Shown: piece after piece, positions 60,018 through 64,000 of the stretch
Layout of the letters: every line of letters starts with the position of its first letter
Position numbering within the stretch: position 1 is the stretch's first letter
Assembly (NCBI RefSeq): GCF_016862975.1
Contig: NZ_BONZ01000084.1
Span: forward strand, 1-64,000
DNA length: 64,000 bases
Origin: Rugosimonospora africana
GTDB lineage: Bacteria > Actinomycetota > Actinomycetes > Mycobacteriales > Micromonosporaceae
Reading direction: 5' to 3'
Program-made: the position numbers and the translations under genes
Notes under the pieces: model-generated
Databases searched by the model: none
The model's input: the letters and a program-made list of their open reading frames with translations, nothing else
Told to the model about the DNA's origin: nothing

Positions 60018-60389
60018 ATGAGTCTCACGCACATCCAGCTGCTGTCCCTGCCCGTGACCGACCAGGACCGCGCGAAAGACTTCTACCTCAACACCCTCGG
60101 ATTCGAGCTGGTGTCCGACAACTCGATGGGACCCGAGCAGCGGTGGGTCCAGGTCCGCCCGAAGCACGGGCAGACCTCAATCACGCTGGTCACCTGGTTC
60201 GAGACGATGCCGCCCGGCTCCGTCAAGGGGCTGGTTCTGGAGACCGACGACCTGGACGGCGACATCGAGACCCTGGCGGCGCGGGGGTTGCCGGTCGGCG
60301 AGGCGCAGCAGGCGCCCTGGGGGCGGTATGTCACCTTCGACGACCCCGACGGCAACGGCATCGTGCTGCAAGCCACCGCCGGTGCCTGA
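60018..60389 (+). CDS. VOC-family (glyoxalase/bleomycin-resistance) protein
   Basis: A 123-aa protein with two beta-alpha-beta-beta-beta repeats: IQLLSLPVTDQDRAKDFYLN, then a stretch ending LGFELVSDN, and in the second half YVTFDDPDGNGIVLQA with the metal-ligand Glu position replaced by Gln/Leu surroundings. Function may be dioxygenase, isomerase or drug binding. It is the first gene of a three-gene operon and overlaps the ArsR gene by 8 bp. Confidence 0.88.
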   Translation: MSLTHIQLLSLPVTDQDRAKDFYLNTLGFELVSDNSMGPEQRWVQVRPKHGQTSITLVTWFETMPPGSVKGLVLETDDLDGDIETLAARGLPVGEAQQAPWGRYVTFDDPDGNGIVLQATAGA

Positions 60390-60714
60390 CATCGACGTCT
60401 TCGCGGCGCTGGCCAACCCGGCTCGACGTCAGCTACTCGGCCTGCTGCTCGACAGCGGTCCGCTGCCCGTGCAGCAGCTTGCCGCACAGTTCGCGATGAG
60501 CCGGCCCAGCGTCTCCGAGCACCTGAAGGTACTCAAGGACGCCGGGCTGGTGGGGGAGCGGAAGGCGGGGCGGCAGCGGTACTACGAGCTGCGCCCCGAA
60601 CCGTTGCGCGACCTGACCCGGTGGCTCACGCCGTACGAGCGGTTCTGGCGGGAGAAGCTGGGGAACCTGCGTACCCTGCTCGATGAGGAAGGCGACCCGG
60701 CAAGCCATGACTGA
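60382..60714 (+). CDS. ArsR-family winged-helix regulator
   Basis: A 110-aa protein with the ArsR fold (VFAALANPARRQLLGLLLD, LAAQFAMSRPSVSEHLKVLK, then AGLVGERKAGRQRYYELRP). No metal-binding Cys motif is present, so it belongs to the group paired with SRPBCC proteins rather than metal sensors. The GTG at 60382 overlaps the VOC gene. It probably represses its own operon through the palindrome at 59987-60004. Confidence 0.9.
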   Translation: MPDIDVFAALANPARRQLLGLLLDSGPLPVQQLAAQFAMSRPSVSEHLKVLKDAGLVGERKAGRQRYYELRPEPLRDLTRWLTPYERFWREKLGNLRTLLDEEGDPASHD

Positions 60715-61150
60715 TCCGCGTACGGTTCGCGTCGATGAGTTCCTCGCCCATCCACCGGCCCGGGTCTGGCGGGCGCTGACCGACCCGGTACTGCTGGCGA
60801 AATGGTTCATGCCCAACGATTTCCGGCCGGTCGTCGGCCACGAGTTCGCATTCCTGACCCAGGCCCGGCCGAACGCCGAGTTCGACGGCGTCGTGCACTG
60901 CCGGGTTCTGAAGGTCGAGCCCGAACGCCTGCTGCGCTTCAGCTGGCGCGGCGGTCGGCTGGATACCACCGTGACCTGGACCCTGGTGGCGGAGGGCCGG
61001 GGCACCCGGCTGTTCCTGGAACACGACGGCTTCGACGGCGATGACCCGATCCAGCAGCACGCCCGAGGCATCATGGGCGGCGGGTGGTCCACGCACCTGT
61101 CCACCCTCGACGCGACCCTCAGATCGAACGCCGCCCGGTCGGGGGAATGA
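60707..61150 (+). CDS. SRPBCC (AHSA1-like) domain protein
   Basis: A 147-aa START-like protein: VRVDEFLAHPPARVWRALTD, LLAKWFMPNDF, LEVEP-like VLKVEPERLLRFSWRG and RLFLEHDGFDGDD. ArsR/SRPBCC pairs are common in actinomycetes; the SRPBCC partner may bind a hydrophobic ligand that signals to the regulator. The ATG overlaps the ArsR stop by 8 bp. Its 3' end overlaps the convergent small Cys4 gene by 32 bp. Confidence 0.88.
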   Translation: MTDPRTVRVDEFLAHPPARVWRALTDPVLLAKWFMPNDFRPVVGHEFAFLTQARPNAEFDGVVHCRVLKVEPERLLRFSWRGGRLDTTVTWTLVAEGRGTRLFLEHDGFDGDDPIQQHARGIMGGGWSTHLSTLDATLRSNAARSGE

Positions 61151-61352
61151 CCCGGGCCCGCTGAGGCTGCGCGTACTGCTTCGGGCACCACCCCAGGCCG
61201 TCCCGGCAGGCGTACGCCCCGCTGGTGTGGGTCCACTCCCCACTGCCGTCACGCACGACCGGTACGCCGCACCATCTGCAGGACGGCACGCGGCCGGTCG
61301 CGGTTGCCTCGTCGGCCTCCGAGGCAGTCCACCGGCCCGGTGCACGCTCCAT
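61119..61352 (-). CDS. Small Cys4 (zinc-ribbon-like) protein, 77 aa
   Basis: A 77-aa protein with CRWCGVPVVRDGSGEWTHTS followed by GAYACRDGLGWCPKQYAQP: cysteines at 25, 28, 49 and 56 form a plausible zinc site. I know no function. The ATG at 61352 has GAGGAGG about 10 bp upstream. Despite the 32-bp overlap with the SRPBCC gene, the cysteine pattern and ribosome-binding site support a real gene. Confidence 0.6.
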   Translation of the reverse strand: MERAPGRWTASEADEATATGRVPSCRWCGVPVVRDGSGEWTHTSGAYACRDGLGWCPKQYAQPQRARVIPPTGRRSI

Positions 61353-61484
61353 GCCGCCAGCCCTCCTCGCCGGGAACGGACGGCCGAGCCTCGCCGGCGC
61401 CGGCCGCCGCGCTGTTACGGCTAGCCTCGCCGCAGCCGGGCAGTCACCGGAAGACGGCCGGCGTCAGCGGAACCACGCCGCGCG

Positions 61485-62618
61485 TCAGCAGATCTGCTGG
61501 CGTACCCGGCCGGCGGTCTGAGCCAGCTGGACATCGCCGGTGGCGGCAGCCGTCCGGTCGACCTCGTCGAGCACGTCACGAGCCGCTGACGGATCCCCGT
61601 CTACGGCGTGGGCGACGGCCAGGTCACAGAGGTACCGGGCGGCGTGCGCCGGCCCGGGCGGGAGTGCGGCCAACCCCGCGATCAGCTCGCCGACGGCTCG
61701 CCGGCTGTACCCGTCGATGCCCTGAGCGCCGAGGTAGCGGTATACCCGGCCACGTTCGAGGGCGAAGAATGCCGCGTCCCGGTAGTAGTGCCAGGGCGGG
61801 ATCTCGCCGCCGTACTCCATTGTCACGGCCTCGAGGTCCCGTGACCGGGCGACCAGTTCGTCCACGGCGGTGGGCTCACCCGCGACGGCATACCCCCGGG
61901 CCGCTTGCAGCGCGTCGTACGCCTGCTCGCCCGGGTACACGGCGGTGATGGTCTGGGCCGCCTCGGTCAGCCCGACCATCGGCCCGACCTCGCCCAGGGT
62001 CCACGCCAGGTGCCCGCGGAACGACAGGGCAGTGCTGGTCAGGTCCTGGTTGTCGGACTCCACCGCCCACACGATCGCCCGGTCGAGCCAGGTCTCGGCC
62101 ACGGCCGGACGGCCGGCGGAGATGTTGAGCCATCCGGCGAACTGTGCCCACTGGGCGGCGAGGTCGACGATCAGCCGGCGCCGGTGCCCGGCGGCCTCTC
62201 GGACCAGCGTGATGAGCTGATTCATCTGCTCGGTGACCGGTTCGATCAGCGGTGTCGACCCGATCGAGTCCTCGCGCACCCGCTGGTCGGCGAGCATGCC
62301 GACGAGAAGCCGGATCGTGGCGTCGTCGACGCGGCGGGGATGCTGGGCGACGTAGGCGAGGCGGGCGTCGTCGTCGAGGGTGAGCGATCCGGGAACGGTC
62401 AGCAGCCTGGCCAGCACACCGCCGGTCGCCAGGACATCGTCGAGGCGCCGGGCGAACTCGCGGGTCGGTGCCCGGCGCCCGGTCTCGACCTCCCAGAGGT
62501 GCGTCTGCGAGTAGGCGGCGAGTGCGCCGAGCGCCCGGTATGACAGCTGGCGTTCCTCGCGCAGCTCGCGTAGACGCGCCCGGAAGGACGGATCGACGAC
62601 GACGATTTCGCGGGCCAT
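61485..62618 (-). CDS. XRE-family helix-turn-helix regulator with helical-repeat C-terminus
   Basis: A 377-aa protein. Residues ~12-70 are a Cro/C1-type helix-turn-helix (LRELREERQLSYRALGALAA, YSQTHLWEVETGRRAPT). The ~300-residue C-terminal region is all-helical with TPR-like pairs (AETWLDRAIVWAVESDNQDL, AYDALQAARGYAVAGEPTAV), a type widespread in Micromonosporaceae and Streptomyces. No adjacent target is evident; the ATG at 62618 opens the standard N-terminus. Confidence 0.87.
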   Translation of the reverse strand: MAREIVVVDPSFRARLRELREERQLSYRALGALAAYSQTHLWEVETGRRAPTREFARRLDDVLATGGVLARLLTVPGSLTLDDDARLAYVAQHPRRVDDATIRLLVGMLADQRVREDSIGSTPLIEPVTEQMNQLITLVREAAGHRRRLIVDLAAQWAQFAGWLNISAGRPAVAETWLDRAIVWAVESDNQDLTSTALSFRGHLAWTLGEVGPMVGLTEAAQTITAVYPGEQAYDALQAARGYAVAGEPTAVDELVARSRDLEAVTMEYGGEIPPWHYYRDAAFFALERGRVYRYLGAQGIDGYSRRAVGELIAGLAALPPGPAHAARYLCDLAVAHAVDGDPSAARDVLDEVDRTAAATGDVQLAQTAGRVRQQIC

Positions 62619-62732
62619 GGGTGGGGGCTCCCGAGGTCACAGTCTCGGTGTCGGGGCCGGCGCTGTCACCCGACGGCCCGTGATGGTCACAGGCTAGCCG
62701 AGCCGCCGCATCATTCGCGAGTTTCTTACGTC

Positions 62733-63812
62733 TCAGCGACGGGTGTAGACACGCACCCGGTCGTTGTCCAGCAGGAGGCGGTGGGTCGTCTCGAGAGTCG
62801 CCCGCAGGCTGGGCCGCGCGTCCAACCACGGAAACGACGGCCAGGCAATCACGACGTGATCCGATGCCGGCCGGTTGCGCTCCAGATCGTCGAGTACGTC
62901 AGTGTCGGCGGCGTGCTCCGGCAACGGGACCAACGGCCGGACGCGGGTGGGCTCGACACCTATCCGGCCGCCGTCGATCAGCACGAAGCGGGTCGGCGGC
63001 GGAAGCGCCTTGTCGATCTCGTCGAGTGCCCGCAGCGAACGGATCGGCCAGGATCGCTCCCGCCACGTCGACTCGTCGGGCTGGCGGCCAAGTTCCCGGC
63101 AGCGTTCGGCCATCTTGGCGATGGTCAGCTCGTGCGCGCGCACGCTGTGCGGCAGGCGGTCGTCGTACCGGCGGGCCATGAAGTTGCTCTGGTCGTGGAA
63201 GCGGATGGCACCGCCCGGGTGGTCCAGCCGGGCGATCGGACCGTAGAGCGGTGCGAGGTCGTAGAGGTAGCCGTCGGCGCAGACCCGCATCCGCTCGGGC
63301 ATCGGCAGCACCCGGGCGAGGAACGGACGGCCGTAGGCGTTGCCGGAACTCGGCGGTGTGGGGTAGGCGCCCGGGCCGCGGCCGGCGACCAGATCGGACA
63401 GGTCACCGGCGGGCAGCTCGACCGGCGGATTGACGCCGCCCAGCAGCTGGCCGGACGCGTCCATCTCGGCGAGCGGCCAGTGCAGCTTCGCGTACGGCTC
63501 GACCTCGTACCTGGCTCGCGCCTCGGCCATGGTCTCCGGCAGGATCCGGTCGTCGGCGTCCAGGAAACACACCACGTCACCGCTGGACGCCGCGAAACCG
63601 GCATTGAACGCGGACGCCTGACCGCCGTTGGGCTTGGCGATGCCGACCAGCCGGTCGCCGTACGAGCGGATGATGTCGGCGGAGCCGTCGGTCGAGCCGT
63701 CGTCGACGACAATCACCTCGACGTCGTCGCCCGAAGCGAGGGCGCTGTCGACGGCGGATCGCAGAACCCGCTCGTAGTTGTAGTTCACGATCACCACGGT
63801 CGCCGTAGTCAC
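62733..63812 (-). CDS. Family 2 glycosyltransferase
   Basis: A 359-aa GT-A enzyme: VVIVNYNYERVLRSAVDSAL, VIVVDDGSTDGSADIIRSYG and the DxD-type motif in GDVVCFLDADDRILPE, preceded by GGQASAFNAGF. It transfers a sugar from a nucleotide donor, probably in cell-surface glycan or natural-product glycosylation. No membrane segments are seen. The GTG at 63812 has GGGGG 6 bp upstream; a TTG at 63818 is also in frame. Confidence 0.88.
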   Translation of the reverse strand: MTTATVVIVNYNYERVLRSAVDSALASGDDVEVIVVDDGSTDGSADIIRSYGDRLVGIAKPNGGQASAFNAGFAASSGDVVCFLDADDRILPETMAEARARYEVEPYAKLHWPLAEMDASGQLLGGVNPPVELPAGDLSDLVAGRGPGAYPTPPSSGNAYGRPFLARVLPMPERMRVCADGYLYDLAPLYGPIARLDHPGGAIRFHDQSNFMARRYDDRLPHSVRAHELTIAKMAERCRELGRQPDESTWRERSWPIRSLRALDEIDKALPPPTRFVLIDGGRIGVEPTRVRPLVPLPEHAADTDVLDDLERNRPASDHVVIAWPSFPWLDARPSLRATLETTHRLLLDNDRVRVYTRR

Positions 63813-63932
63813 CCGCAACCCCCAGGTTCACGCCCTCACGGTCGAACATAGGTCATCCGGGCCGCCGTTTCCGGTGCCCGGGTACCAGCGGCGAACGGTT
63901 CACCCGAAGGGGGGATCGGGTAGGTTCGATCC

Positions 63933-64000
63933 GTGCAATTCAGCGCTGAGCTACGAGAGGCGGTATTGGCGGGGGACATCACGGTGTCCTTCCGGCTCTG
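63933..64000 (+). CDS. Probable ASCH-domain protein, 3' end outside window
   Basis: The last 68 bp open a frame VQFSAELREAVLAGDITVSF reminiscent of the start of actinobacterial ASCH-domain proteins (RNA-binding, PUA-like). TAGGTT lies 6 bp before the GTG, as in leaderless genes. The fragment is too short for certainty. Confidence 0.45.
   Translation, partial: MQFSAELREAVLAGDITVSFRL

Noticed and set aside
1-64000. tRNA, rRNA, CRISPR, transposase, integrase, riboswitch
   Set aside because: No tRNA cloverleaf, spaced identical repeats, DDE/serine recombinase motifs or known riboswitch core was recognised by eye. A tRNAscan or Infernal run would be decisive.

Overview
The window is G+C-rich chromosomal DNA from an actinomycete, plausibly Micromonosporaceae. 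The evidence is the strong G/C third-position bias with long antisense shadow frames, many GTG starts, ATGA/GTGA start-stop overlaps, several apparently leaderless genes, and an abundance of TetR, LacI, LysR and XRE regulators beside secreted carbohydrate-active proteins. I see no tRNA, rRNA, CRISPR array, transposase or phage gene.

1-11.6 kb: the 3' part of a secreted subtilase, then three LtrA-family membrane proteins of about 400 aa (two in tandem), a lipoprotein, an FMN reductase with a divergent XRE regulator, an ECF sigma factor with a membrane-anchored beta-propeller partner, a TetR/GNAT divergent pair with a visible operator, and a 55-aa membrane protein. 11.6-19.8 kb: small metabolic genes paired with regulators (FAD monooxygenase/TetR, aldo-keto reductase/TetR, SDR/LysR) and two decayed gene remnants.

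19.9-31 kb: a sugar-catabolic locus. A six-gene minus-strand operon (binding lipoprotein, two permeases, two sugar-phosphate isomerase-like proteins, a Gfo/Idh/MocA dehydrogenase) is divergent from a LacI regulator. A near-identical 27-bp operator stands in front of that divergon and in front of a second divergon 4 kb away, which encodes a discoidin/beta-helix secreted protein and a DUF1996 protein. This suggests one regulon. 31-43.4 kb: MFS/LacI divergon, GH27 alpha-galactosidase, cytochrome P450, YcaQ-like winged-helix protein, acetyltransferase, nitroreductase, SgcJ/EcaC-like protein, SDR, a two-component system, and a membrane protein/TetR operon with twin 15-bp operators.

43.6-59.9 kb: the most interesting region. 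It encodes an extended-SDR-like oxidoreductase, two divergent DHDPS/KDG-aldolase-fold proteins, an unusual regulator, a DegT-type aminotransferase, two amidohydrolase-fold proteins, an ABC sugar importer without its ATPase, a secreted beta-helix protein, a D-2-hydroxyacid dehydrogenase, a Tat-exported beta-propeller and a Gfo/Idh/MocA dehydrogenase. Six copies of one 21-bp operator (core TTAcGGTCnnGnCCGnTA) stand before its transcription units, tying it together as one probably undescribed catabolic regulon for a sugar acid or amino sugar.

59.9-64 kb: a VOC/ArsR/SRPBCC operon whose promoter spacer is an 18-bp perfect palindrome, a small Cys4 protein, an XRE regulator, a family-2 glycosyltransferase, and the start of an ASCH-like gene cut by the window edge.
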